Shown here one piece after another: positions 55,216 through 63,218 of a stretch of 64,000 nucleotides of DNA. Below the pieces are notes generated by a model, which was not told the origin of the DNA, made no database searches, and worked only from the letters and a program-made list of their open reading frames with translations. The translations under genes and the position numbers were made by a program. This DNA is from an uncultured Maribacter sp. Its GTDB lineage: Bacteria > Bacteroidota > Bacteroidia > Flavobacteriales > Flavobacteriaceae. The DNA is taken from NCBI GenBank assembly GCA_947493885.1, contig CANLTE010000009.1:1-64000 (forward strand). Direction: 5' to 3'. Numbering within the stretch: position 1 is the stretch's first letter; each line of letters begins with the position of its first letter.

Positions 55216-55260
55216 ATGGAACCCCCAGCTATCGTTCGTTTGTAACGAGTGCCCGCAAGT
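55216..55260. repeat. Short palindromic element downstream of the SMEK-NTPase gene
   Basis: Contains TCGTT, a 7-base loop and AACGA (a stem-loop), embedded in AACCCCCAGCTA...AGTGCCCGC. This looks like a dispersed small repeat (REP/RAYT-like) of flavobacterial genomes rather than unique sequence, but no second full copy is present in the window. The rest of the 208-base gap 55150-55357 shows no gene or RNA that I recognise. Confidence 0.35.
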
Positions 55261-55357
55261 AATATATACTTATAGGAGTATTTAAAAGTGTGAGTGGATA
55301 TAGATAAGTTAATACTCAAAAAACTGTTATCATTCGAATATTAAGGTTTTATAATTT

Positions 55358-55957
55358 TTATCGCGCTTCTTTTTTCAATAACCAAGACATACTTATAGCT
55401 AATGCACCGTATGCAGCTCCAATTCGCTCTTCTCTTTTATATGGAGCAACTTTAGCAATTATTCGTGCAGGTGATTTTGATTCCCAAAGAATATTTTCTG
55501 GGTTATCTATTTCATATAATTTAAGGGCTACTTCTATTTTAGAAGGCTGTGAAAACCCTACATTATATCCAGGATATACCCATAGGGTTTGAACATGTAA
55601 ATTATATTTAGCATCGGGATTGTTTCTTAAAACGGTAATTTTCCTTTTTTTGGGTAATGCCTGATTAATGTATTTAATAAATAAAGGTGCATATACAGTA
55701 TCTCTATCAGCAAACCAAGAGCTTCTAAAAATTTCACCTGATCCAGGATTATGTTCTTCTCTAAGTTTTACTTTGTTTTTTATGAACTCTTCCTCTGTGG
55801 GGTAACCATGTACTTTCATATTTTCATACCCAAAAGTAACGGAAAGTTGTTTTTCACCAGCTAGTACAGAAATATCTCCAGATGCAGTTTTTATTTTTTG
55901 ACTTAAAAGAGGTGCTATGCAAAAAATAATTAGAATAGTGGTAAGTAAATTTTTCAT
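55358..55957 (-). CDS. Hypothetical secreted protein
   Basis: 199 residues from ATG 55957. Signal peptide (1-20, ending LLSQ). The mature part is a mixed alpha/beta domain with VTFGYENMKVHG, then HNPGSGEIFRSSW, then a repeated-strand region YNLHVQTLWVYPGYNVG and ALKLYEIDNPENILWESK. I do not recognise the family. It may be a periplasmic or surface protein. It is convergent with the SMEK-NTPase gene and has a perfect -7 element upstream. A longer frame beginning at 56014 lacks a signal-peptide start and is rejected. Confidence 0.65.
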   Translation of the reverse strand: MKNLLTTILIIFCIAPLLSQKIKTASGDISVLAGEKQLSVTFGYENMKVHGYPTEEEFIKNKVKLREEHNPGSGEIFRSSWFADRDTVYAPLFIKYINQALPKKRKITVLRNNPDAKYNLHVQTLWVYPGYNVGFSQPSKIEVALKLYEIDNPENILWESKSPARIIAKVAPYKREERIGAAYGALAISMSWLLKKEAR

Positions 55958-55980
55958 GTGTTTTATGGTATTGTGTAAAG

Positions 55981-55988
55981 CAAACTTA
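55981..55988 (-). promoter_or_regulatory. Putative -7 element of the hypothetical secreted protein (TAAGTTTG)
   Basis: Perfect TAnnTTTG on the minus strand, 24 bases before ATG 55957. It supports that start over any upstream one. Confidence 0.45.
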
Positions 55989-56169
55989 AAAATTATACAA
56001 CAACTAAAAGGCATGAGTACAACTTTTTACCTTTTTAATTACGAGGAATATGGTTTGTATTGTAAGAATTTATACGGGATTACAAATCGCAGTATTTGTT
56101 AATTCCGTTGGAGAAAACATTAAACTATTTGTGGGAGATATTTAGCTGAGGTTAAACATTATTGACTAG

Positions 56170-56198
56170 TTTGAAAACAACATATTCCATTATCTTTA
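56170..56198 (+). promoter_or_regulatory. Putative promoter of dus (TTTG - 17 bases - TATCTTTA)
   Basis: TTTG at 56170-56173, 17-base spacer, then TATCTTTA at 56191-56198, one mismatch from TAnnTTTG. The spacing and position, 19 bases before the ATG, are consistent with a promoter. Confidence 0.5.
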
Positions 56199-56216
56199 CC
56201 GCTTCAAAAAGCATGA

Positions 56217-57173
56217 ATGTCGTACCAATTGTTATCCTCTCCTTTACAAGGTTTTACTGATTATATTTTTCGTAATGCGCAGCAGCATTTTTTTGGAGGA
56301 ATAGATACCTATTATGCGCCTTACATACGGTACAATAAAAAAATGGTAATAAAGGGATCATACCAACGCGATTTAAATCCTGAAGTAAATACTAGTTTAG
56401 AAGTTATACCGCAGGTGATGACCGCCAGTGCTGATGAATTTTTGCATACTATAAAGTACATTCAATCTTTAGGATATACAGAGCTTAATTGGAATTTAGG
56501 TTGTCCGTACCCTATGGTAACAAAAAGCGGCATGGGCTCTGGACTTATTTGTAATACGGAAAAAATAGACCATATTTTAGATCGTGCGCATACCGAAACC
56601 AATGTTACCATTTCTATGAAAATGCGTTTAGGATATGAGAATAGCAATGAAATTTTAGACGCTTTTGCGGTATTAAATAAGTATCCGCTTAAAAATGTGG
56701 CAATACATGCTCGTTTGGGGAAACAATTGTACAAAGGTGGTGTAGATTTAGATGCATTTCAAGAATGTATAGATGTAGCAAAACATACCTTATATTATAA
56801 CGGTGATATTACTACTGTAGCAGCGTTTAAGGCGCTTCGAGAACGTTTTCCATCAATTAACCATTTTATGATTGGTAGAGGACTCATTGCTGACCCATTT
56901 TTGCCGAGCATGATAAAAGCAGATACTACCGTGTACCCTGCTAATCGCTGGGATATTTTTAAAGAATTTCATGATACTATTTATAGTCAGTACGATGCTA
57001 AACTTTCTGGACCAACACCAATAAAAATGAAAATGCAGGGTTTTTGGGAGTTTTTTTCAAAGTCTACACACAATCCTCAAAAAGTATTTAAGGCAATTAA
57101 AAAAGCAGGAAACCCTTATAAATATAGAAATGCCGTTGAAGAAATAATTGCAGCTCAAAAAAATAATAGATAG
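56217..57173 (+). CDS. dus: tRNA-dihydrouridine synthase
   Basis: 318 residues, flavoenzyme that reduces uridine to dihydrouridine in tRNA D-loops. TIM barrel with the catalytic Cys in LNWNLGCPYPMVTKSGMG (near residue 95), MKMRLGYE near 140, AIHARLGKQLYKG near 165, NGDITTVAAF and IGRGLIADPF near 225. The divergent start MSYQLLSSPLQGFTD is a Bacteroidetes form. Which of the DusA/B/C-like specificities applies cannot be told from sequence. Convergent with the small DUF1330-like gene. Confidence 0.93.
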   Translation: MSYQLLSSPLQGFTDYIFRNAQQHFFGGIDTYYAPYIRYNKKMVIKGSYQRDLNPEVNTSLEVIPQVMTASADEFLHTIKYIQSLGYTELNWNLGCPYPMVTKSGMGSGLICNTEKIDHILDRAHTETNVTISMKMRLGYENSNEILDAFAVLNKYPLKNVAIHARLGKQLYKGGVDLDAFQECIDVAKHTLYYNGDITTVAAFKALRERFPSINHFMIGRGLIADPFLPSMIKADTTVYPANRWDIFKEFHDTIYSQYDAKLSGPTPIKMKMQGFWEFFSKSTHNPQKVFKAIKKAGNPYKYRNAVEEIIAAQKNNR

Positions 57174-57185
57174 TACTTATATCAT

Positions 57186-57488
57186 CTACAACTTAACACC
57201 CTTTACCAAAAAAGATGATTTTATAGCGTCATTTTTAAGATGTAAAAAGGATTTTCTGCGTTCGTCATTAGAAAAATTTACAAAATCCTGCTCAGAATTA
57301 AATGAAACAAAATGAATTTCGTAGGGCAACTCTTCTTCACTAGTAATGTAATTATCTTGCGTAGGTCTTAAACGGTAAATTAGTTTGCCGTTGTAATCAC
57401 TAATAATAGGAATAGCTAGTGCTTCAAACTCATTAAAAACAGCTTCTTTTCCTTCTTTAATAAAAATTAACTGAGTAATGTAAATCAT
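57186..57488 (-). CDS. DUF1330-like / dimeric alpha-beta barrel protein
   Basis: 100 residues, a single ferredoxin-like alpha/beta barrel: ITQLIFIKEGKEAVFNEFE, then ISDYNGKLIYRLRP, then PYEIHFVSFNSEQDFVNF with a closing helix. The pattern fits the DUF1330/ABM family of small cytosolic proteins (some act as monooxygenases or degrade small molecules). No catalytic residue is recognisable. It lies 37 bases after the DUF1080-like gene. Confidence 0.7.
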   Translation of the reverse strand: MIYITQLIFIKEGKEAVFNEFEALAIPIISDYNGKLIYRLRPTQDNYITSEEELPYEIHFVSFNSEQDFVNFSNDERRKSFLHLKNDAIKSSFLVKGVKL

Positions 57489-57525
57489 GCTTTTTAGGAT
57501 TGTAAAACCTGTTAAAATGATGGTA

Positions 57526-58164
57526 CTATTGCTTTGCAGACAACACTAAATTTTTGAATCTTCCAGAAGACCCAAATCCTGTCCATAATCCAATTTTATC
57601 GGAGGTAGTTTTCGTTAACCTTTCTACTTCTAAAAAAGGGGCCTCTTCATCATTTAAATAAACCAATACTTTAGTGTCCGTTACGGCAATTGTGGCTTTA
57701 AACCAGTTATCGGGTTGTGGAGGTGTTTTTAATTCGGCTTCAAACTCACCAGTTCTTTGGTTTCGTAATTTGTGCCATGTATATGTAGGGTGGTGTATGT
57801 ATTGCACCATGTGACTTCTGCGATTGGGTTGTTCAGCTACAAAGTTAAAAGGTCTAAAATATACAGCTTCATAGGTAGAATCGTTTTGAATATTAAAAGC
57901 CAGTCCAACAAAACTTTTACCAGGGTTGTTTTCTCCTTTTATTTCAATGGTGGCTGAGCCTGTTTTAAACGAAGTTTCCTTTAAAATTGCAAGTCCGTCT
58001 CCTTCACGAGCATCTAGCTCAATTGCACTAGTTTCGTAAGCTGCAATTTCGCGATTTACAACCGTTATATGATTTGATTTTAGTTGCTCTTTTAAGTTAA
58101 TGGTTTGTCCAAAGGAAGTTAATGTTACACATAGTGTACTTACTAAAAAGATTGCTTTTTTCAT
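57526..58164 (-). CDS. DUF1080/3-keto-disaccharide hydrolase-like secreted protein
   Basis: 212 residues. Signal peptide (1-19, ending SFGQ). The mature domain is a concanavalin A-like jelly roll with conserved FVGLAFNIQNDSTYEAVYFRPF, RSHMVQYIHHPTYTWHKLR and GLWTGFGSSGRFKNL at the end. These are the hallmarks of the DUF1080 (3-keto-disaccharide hydrolase-like) family. It may bind or act on carbohydrates in the periplasm. Substrate unknown. Confidence 0.8.
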   Translation of the reverse strand: MKKAIFLVSTLCVTLTSFGQTINLKEQLKSNHITVVNREIAAYETSAIELDAREGDGLAILKETSFKTGSATIEIKGENNPGKSFVGLAFNIQNDSTYEAVYFRPFNFVAEQPNRRSHMVQYIHHPTYTWHKLRNQRTGEFEAELKTPPQPDNWFKATIAVTDTKVLVYLNDEEAPFLEVERLTKTTSDKIGLWTGFGSSGRFKNLVLSAKQ

Positions 58165-58213
58165 GTTTTGATTGATTTGATGATTGATGAATTTGTTTAT
58201 ATATGATACAATT

Positions 58214-58741
58214 TTATTCCGTTTTTTTAAGTAAAAAATTATGAGGTTTATCTACGATGCGTTTTAAAGTAGCAATTTGTCCACAGTGCCACATTACATG
58301 TTTTACATTCCAATCTATTGCCTCAAATTTAGTTTTAGCAACAGGATGTTCTACTTTACCCGGAACCAGTTTTTCTTGAAGTTGAGCCATGGTTACACTG
58401 TTAATGCTTTTGAGTGATTTTTCCATGAGAATATTCAAATGATTCAATAAGTCTGATGCCGTAGCTTTACTGGCTGAATTTTTTGGAGCACTGCCATATG
58501 CATATAACTCTGAATATTGTTTAAGGGGAACTTCATCAAAAACGTCTTTATCATGTCCGTTAATAACCAATATGGAGTGATAATACATGCTAATTACTAA
58601 ATGCCCTACTTGCCAACTTATATTAGATTCTAAAACATCTGTAGTAGTGTTCCAACTAGTTTCTGGGATATTAGTAACCAATTTGTTTACCCAATCATAA
58701 GCATCTTTGGTTTGTTTACTTAATATTTCAATTGCAGTCAT
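58214..58741 (-). CDS. DinB-like metal-dependent four-helix bundle protein
   Basis: 175 residues. The family triad of histidines is present: His in SWQVGHLVISMYYH (near 47) and a later VKHVMWHCGQIATLKR pair (near 147-151). DinB/YfiT-like proteins are metal-binding hydrolases or transferases, some acting on thiols such as bacillithiol. It lies 10 bases after the M20 peptidase gene on the same strand and is probably cotranscribed. Confidence 0.88.
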   Translation of the reverse strand: MTAIEILSKQTKDAYDWVNKLVTNIPETSWNTTTDVLESNISWQVGHLVISMYYHSILVINGHDKDVFDEVPLKQYSELYAYGSAPKNSASKATASDLLNHLNILMEKSLKSINSVTMAQLQEKLVPGKVEHPVAKTKFEAIDWNVKHVMWHCGQIATLKRIVDKPHNFLLKKTE

Positions 58742-58751
58742 TGTTTAGTAA

Positions 58752-60245
58752 TTACATAGGGTTACTTAAAATGCTATAAAATACTTGGATTCCGTAAGCT
58801 ATTTGTCCAATTTTAATGTTCTCATTGGGGCTGTGTTGATTATTATCTGGGTTCACCATTGGAACTATAAAAGCAGGAATTTTTAATTGGTTGATAAATG
58901 GTGCAATAGGTACTGTGCCACCCATTGTTCTTATTTGAACAGGATTTTGGCTAAATGTATTTGTTAATGTTTTTACTAAAAAATTGCCGTAAGGGTTATC
59001 TAAATTAGTCCTAAAAGCATCAGTAACAGAACCTTCTTTTACCAGAATAACTTTGTTATGTGCCATTCTTGTTTTTTTGTCGGGTTCTACATCTGTGATG
59101 TAAAAACCTTGTTTTTCGATATGCTTTTTTACCAAGTTTTTTAAATGTGTTCCATCAGTTTCAGGAACCAATCTAATATCAATTTCAGCTGTAGCACTTT
59201 CAGGAACAATGGTTCTCGCTTTTTTTCCAACCCAGCCAGAGTGTAATCCTCTAACATTTAACGATGGGTATTGTAGTGCTTCTTGATAAAAGCTACCTAC
59301 CTTTTCTGGGCTTTTTATAGCAAGGTTATTATTAATTACGTCAAAATCATCAGGAACACTTTTTAAAACGTTTAGTGTGTTTTCATCAAAAGTTATTCCG
59401 TCATAATAACCGTCAATAGTTACTTTTCCTTCATGGTCTTTCATACTTGCTAAAACTTCAGCTAGCTGAAAACCTGGATTTGGAGCATAATTTCCGTAAT
59501 GTCCACTATGTTGAGGTTTTATTGGACCATAAGTGGTTAGGGTAAGAGTGGTAATTCCGCGACAACCATAAACAATGGTTGGTTTTTCGGTAATGTGAAC
59601 AGGGCCGTCATTAATTATTAGAAAATCGGACTGTAACAGTTCGCTATATTCTTTAACAGCTTTGGGTAAAGGCTTACTACCTTTTTCCTCTTCAGAATCT
59701 AAAATTACTTTAACATTAAAAGGAATATCAACCTTGTTTTGTTGTAGCAGGTCAATGGTATTTAAAAGCATTACAATAGGGCCTTTATCATCGGAGGTTG
59801 ATCGCCCAAAAAGTCTAAAATCATAGTTTAAATTAGCATTAAGCGTATCAATAGGAAGGGTTTCCCAAGTATCATTTTTTTTAGATTTTAAAACTACTTC
59901 ATAGGGGCTGGGTTGATCCCATTTGGATGGGTCAACGGATTGTCCATCAAAATGCATATAAAATAATATGGTTGGCTTGTTATCTTCCATCGGAAGTGCT
60001 GCAAAAAAAAGAGACTCCCCAGAAGTGGGTAGCACGGTAGAGTTAAAACCTCTGGCATTAAATTTTTGGGTTAACCAAGTTATGTTTCTGTTAATATCGG
60101 CATGATCTAAAGCATCATTAGGTATGGCTATAAACTCTTTGAGTTCTGCAATGCTTTGGCGGACTTTGTTCTTTAGTTGTAACGTGTCTTGGGCAACCAA
60201 AGTATTTGTAATAAGTGCAAGTAATAGGAGTACTATTTTTCTCAT
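58752..60245 (-). CDS. M20-family secreted metallopeptidase
   Basis: 497 residues from ATG 60245. Signal peptide (1-18, ending LVAQ). M20 dinuclear zinc motifs: ILFYMHFDGQSVDP, GRSTSDDKGPIVML with the bridging aspartate, VILDSEEEKGS with the catalytic Glu pair, AEIDIRLVPE and the last ligand in NNQHSPNENIKIGQ. Members include dipeptidases and carboxypeptidases; the substrate is not predictable. The longer GTG start at 60269 adds a stretch before the signal peptide and is not used. Confidence 0.92.
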   Translation of the reverse strand: MRKIVLLLLALITNTLVAQDTLQLKNKVRQSIAELKEFIAIPNDALDHADINRNITWLTQKFNARGFNSTVLPTSGESLFFAALPMEDNKPTILFYMHFDGQSVDPSKWDQPSPYEVVLKSKKNDTWETLPIDTLNANLNYDFRLFGRSTSDDKGPIVMLLNTIDLLQQNKVDIPFNVKVILDSEEEKGSKPLPKAVKEYSELLQSDFLIINDGPVHITEKPTIVYGCRGITTLTLTTYGPIKPQHSGHYGNYAPNPGFQLAEVLASMKDHEGKVTIDGYYDGITFDENTLNVLKSVPDDFDVINNNLAIKSPEKVGSFYQEALQYPSLNVRGLHSGWVGKKARTIVPESATAEIDIRLVPETDGTHLKNLVKKHIEKQGFYITDVEPDKKTRMAHNKVILVKEGSVTDAFRTNLDNPYGNFLVKTLTNTFSQNPVQIRTMGGTVPIAPFINQLKIPAFIVPMVNPDNNQHSPNENIKIGQIAYGIQVFYSILSNPM

Positions 60246-60285
60246 TTTGTGTTCTGAAATATTCAACACATAAATGTAGTCATTT

Positions 60286-60510
60286 CTATTTTTTGAACCT
60301 TGCCATTAACTTTAAAATAACTAACCTAATTAATAATACAAATGGGAAGCCATGGAGTAGCACATCAAACCAATCTTTACCGCTCATGCCAACTGCTCCA
60401 CCTGCAATCCATTTTATTTTTCCAAGCAAATGCGGTTCTGGAAAAAAAGGAGCCATGCCTAAGACTAGGCATAGCAGTATCATTAGTTTCCAGTTGTTTA
60501 TAAATTGCAC
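60286..60510 (-). CDS. Small two-TM membrane protein at the end of the trp operon
   Basis: 74 residues. Two hydrophobic segments (about 7-22 and 50-67) with the conserved-looking PFFPEPHLLGKIKWIAGG between them. In related flavobacteria a similar small gene is found, sometimes labelled RND transporter, although it is far too short for that. It starts 6 bases after the trpA stop, so it is in the operon. Function unknown. Confidence 0.7.
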   Translation of the reverse strand: MQFINNWKLMILLCLVLGMAPFFPEPHLLGKIKWIAGGAVGMSGKDWFDVLLHGFPFVLLIRLVILKLMARFKK

Positions 60511-60515
60511 TATAA

Positions 60516-61277
60516 TTATCTGATGGCTTTTACAAAATTCGCAATCTCATTTATCCCTGTCGTGTTTAAATGTTTGATAAACGCAGATCCAATAATAGCG
60601 CCTTTTGCTGTTTTGGTAGCCTGATTAAATGTTTCTTTATCTTTAATTCCAAAACCAACTATTTGAGGATTGTTCAAATTCATTTTGGCAATTCTATTAA
60701 AATAATCTTCTTGAGTATTACCAAAACCTGATTGAGAACCTGTTACTCCTGCGGAACTTACCATATAGATAAATCCGTTTGAGGCAGCATCAATTTGTCT
60801 TATACGGTCATCTCCTGTTTGCGGTGTAATTAAAAAGATATTAAGTAAGCCATGCTTTTCAAAAATTGCTTTGTACTCCCTTTCATAAACATCTAAAGGA
60901 AGGTCCGGAATAATTAATCCATCAATACCAATTTCGGCACATTTGGCACAAAATGCTTCAACGCCATATTGTAGCATTGGGTTAAAATACCCCATGATTA
61001 TAAGTGGAATGTTTACCGACGTTCTAATATCTTTTAATTGATTGAAAAGAATTTCGGTTGTCATGCCATTTCTTAATGCAATTGTGGAGCTTTCTTGAAT
61101 TGTGGGTCCGTCAGCTAAAGGATCAGAAAAGGGGAGTCCGATCTCAATAAAATCAACGCCATTTTTTTCTAAATCTTGAATAATTGATACGGTATCATTA
61201 AGTGAAGGAAAGCCCGCACTAAAATATATAGAGAGTAATTTTTTGTCCCCTTGTAGCTTTTGTTGAATTCTGTTCAT
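60516..61277 (-). CDS. trpA: Tryptophan synthase alpha subunit
   Basis: 253 residues, TIM barrel. Cleaves indole-3-glycerol phosphate to indole. The catalytic Glu lies in VDFIEIGLPFSDPLADGP, with the second catalytic Asp in GIDGLIIPDLPLD. YMVSSAGVTGSQSG and GFGIKD bind phosphate. It is separated from trpB by 6 bases that fall inside an inverted repeat. Confidence 0.98.
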   Translation of the reverse strand: MNRIQQKLQGDKKLLSIYFSAGFPSLNDTVSIIQDLEKNGVDFIEIGLPFSDPLADGPTIQESSTIALRNGMTTEILFNQLKDIRTSVNIPLIIMGYFNPMLQYGVEAFCAKCAEIGIDGLIIPDLPLDVYEREYKAIFEKHGLLNIFLITPQTGDDRIRQIDAASNGFIYMVSSAGVTGSQSGFGNTQEDYFNRIAKMNLNNPQIVGFGIKDKETFNQATKTAKGAIIGSAFIKHLNTTGINEIANFVKAIR

Positions 61278-61300
61278 AATATTTTAAAGCTTAAAATATT
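61278..61300. repeat. Inverted repeat across the trpB stop and trpA start
   Basis: AATATTTTAA (61278-61287) and TTAAAATATT (61291-61300) are exact inverted 10-base arms around a 3-base loop. It ends next to the trpA ATG (61277) and covers the last trpB codons. It may form a hairpin that affects trpB-trpA coupling. It is AT-only, so it is weak and may be chance. Confidence 0.4.
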
Positions 61301-62465
61301 TTATATAATTATCTAAATCTTTATCACCACGACCTGATAGGCTAATTACAACCACATCATCTGGTTTAAAGGTTTTGTGTTTAAAAACGGCAAGTGCATG
61401 ACTACTTTCAATAGCAGGAATAATACCTTCTAGTTTGGTAAGTTCTAATCCGGCTTGCATGGCTTCATCATCAGTTGCGGAAACAAATTCTGCCCTTCCT
61501 GTTTTATGTAAATGAGCATGCATTGGGCCAACACCAGGATAATCTAAACCAGCAGAGATTGAATATGGCTCTGTAATTTGTCCATCTTTGGTTTGCATTA
61601 ATAAGGTTTTGCATCCGTGTATAACACCTTCTTTTCCTAATGCTGATGTTGCGGCACTTTCACCAGAATCAATTCCTAATCCAGCAGCCTCAACGGCAAC
61701 AATGTTAACATCTTCTTCATGTAAATAATGGTAATAAGTACCTGCGGCATTACTACCACCACCAATACAAGCAATTACATAATCAGGATTTTCACGACCT
61801 TCTTTTTCTTTTAGTTGCCATTTAATTTCTTCGGAAATAACTGACTGAAAACGAGTCACCATATCTGGATAGGGGTGAGGACCAATCGCCGAACCAATAA
61901 TGTAATGGGTGTCTACTGGGTTATTAATCCAATCGCGAATAGCTTCGTTAGTAGCATCTTTTAGGGTTCTACTCCCGGACATTGCAGGTTTTACCTCTGC
62001 GCCTAACATTTTCATTCGGGCAACGTTTGGTGCTTGACGAGCAATATCTATCTCACCCATATATACAATACATTCAATCCCCATTAAAGCGCAAACCGTT
62101 GCTGTTGCAACTCCGTGTTGACCTGCTCCTGTTTCGGCAATAATACGCTTTTTGCCAAGACGCTTTGCCATTAATATTTGCCCAATGGTGTTATTTACTT
62201 TATGCGCTCCAGTATGGTTTAAATCTTCTCTTTTTAAATAGACTTTAGTGTTGTACTTTTTTGATAATCGCTTTGCGAAATACAATGGGGAGGGTCTGCC
62301 AACGTAATCTTTTAATAATTGGTCAAACTCTTCTTTAAAAGAAGGTTCAGCCATTATTTTAAGGTATTGTTGTCTGAGATTTTCTACGTTGGGATAAAGC
62401 ATTTCAGGGATAAAAGCTCCTCCAAAATCGCCATAATACCCTTTTTCGTCAACGTTATAATTCAT
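61284..62465 (-). CDS. trpB: Tryptophan synthase beta subunit
   Basis: 393 residues. PLP enzyme that joins indole to serine. Lys89 (NHTGAHKVNNTIGQ) is the Schiff base, the family GGGSNAAGTY phosphate loop is near 230, and ETGAGQHGVATA holds the catalytic Glu. The first residues read MNYNVDEKGYYGDFGGAFIP, a TrpB1-type start. It lies 72 bases after trpF in the same operon and is followed by trpA. Confidence 0.98.
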   Translation of the reverse strand: MNYNVDEKGYYGDFGGAFIPEMLYPNVENLRQQYLKIMAEPSFKEEFDQLLKDYVGRPSPLYFAKRLSKKYNTKVYLKREDLNHTGAHKVNNTIGQILMAKRLGKKRIIAETGAGQHGVATATVCALMGIECIVYMGEIDIARQAPNVARMKMLGAEVKPAMSGSRTLKDATNEAIRDWINNPVDTHYIIGSAIGPHPYPDMVTRFQSVISEEIKWQLKEKEGRENPDYVIACIGGGSNAAGTYYHYLHEEDVNIVAVEAAGLGIDSGESAATSALGKEGVIHGCKTLLMQTKDGQITEPYSISAGLDYPGVGPMHAHLHKTGRAEFVSATDDEAMQAGLELTKLEGIIPAIESSHALAVFKHKTFKPDDVVVISLSGRGDKDLDNYIKYFKL

Positions 62466-62491
62466 ATTCTTAATTCTTTATATCGAATGTT

Positions 62492-62522
62492 AAAAGTTGA
62501 AAGTCTAATATTTTTAACTTTT
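62492..62522. repeat. Low-complexity inverted repeat in the trpF-trpB gap
   Basis: AAAAGTT (62492-62498) and AACTTTT (62516-62522) are exact 7-base arms around a 17-base loop in an AT-rich gap. It could be a decayed repeat or a weak hairpin. No attenuator leader peptide or T-run follows. Confidence 0.3.
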
Positions 62523-62537
62523 GTCTTTTACTTTCTG

Positions 62538-63206
62538 CTACTTAATTTTTGCAATAAACTGTTTTAATTTTTCTATATTTTTTAATCCAGGTTCTATTTC
62601 AAATTTACTATTTACATCTAGGGCATAACAGTATTTAGAAGCCTCGGTTTGTAAAAAACTCATTATTTTATCTACTTCTTCCAGTCCAATTCCTCCACTT
62701 AAAAAGAAAGGTTTGGTAGAAGGGTAATTTTCTAAAACACTCCAGTCAAAGGTATAACCGTTTCCTCCTGGTAATTCTCCTTTGGTGTCAAATAAATAAA
62801 AATCGCAGACATCTTCAAACTCCTTTAAAACATCAAAATTGAATTGATTTTTAATGGAAAATACTTTTATGATTTTAACACCTTTAGCCTTTTCTTTGAG
62901 TGTTTTACAAAACTCAGAACTTTCTTTACCATGTAATTGTATCCCAAGTAGATTATACCTTTTTACGTTATTTATAATCTCATCAATAGTTTGGTTCACA
63001 AAAACGCCTACTTTTTTAATGCTATGTGGTAATTGCGGCATTTGTGTATTAAAACATCTTTTTGAAGGTTTCCAAAATATAAACCCTAGATAGTCTGGTT
63101 TTAAATTAGCTACTTCTGAGATATTATGATTCATACCACAAATTTTGAGTTTAGGAAAACCTATGCGCTGAGGTTGCTCTTTTTTTGTGTAATAGTAATC
63201 ACTCAT
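62538..63206 (-). CDS. trpF: Phosphoribosylanthranilate isomerase
   Basis: 222 residues, TIM barrel, with a 20-residue N-terminal extension before LKICGMN, which holds the catalytic cysteine. The catalytic aspartate is in FYLFDTKGELPGG, and FFLSGGIGLEEV plus ALDVNSKFEIEPGLK bind phosphate. ATG 63206 starts 12 bases after trpC ends. Same operon as trpC, trpB and trpA. Confidence 0.96.
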   Translation of the reverse strand: MSDYYYTKKEQPQRIGFPKLKICGMNHNISEVANLKPDYLGFIFWKPSKRCFNTQMPQLPHSIKKVGVFVNQTIDEIINNVKRYNLLGIQLHGKESSEFCKTLKEKAKGVKIIKVFSIKNQFNFDVLKEFEDVCDFYLFDTKGELPGGNGYTFDWSVLENYPSTKPFFLSGGIGLEEVDKIMSFLQTEASKYCYALDVNSKFEIEPGLKNIEKLKQFIAKIK

Positions 63207-63218
63207 CTCATTATGGAG

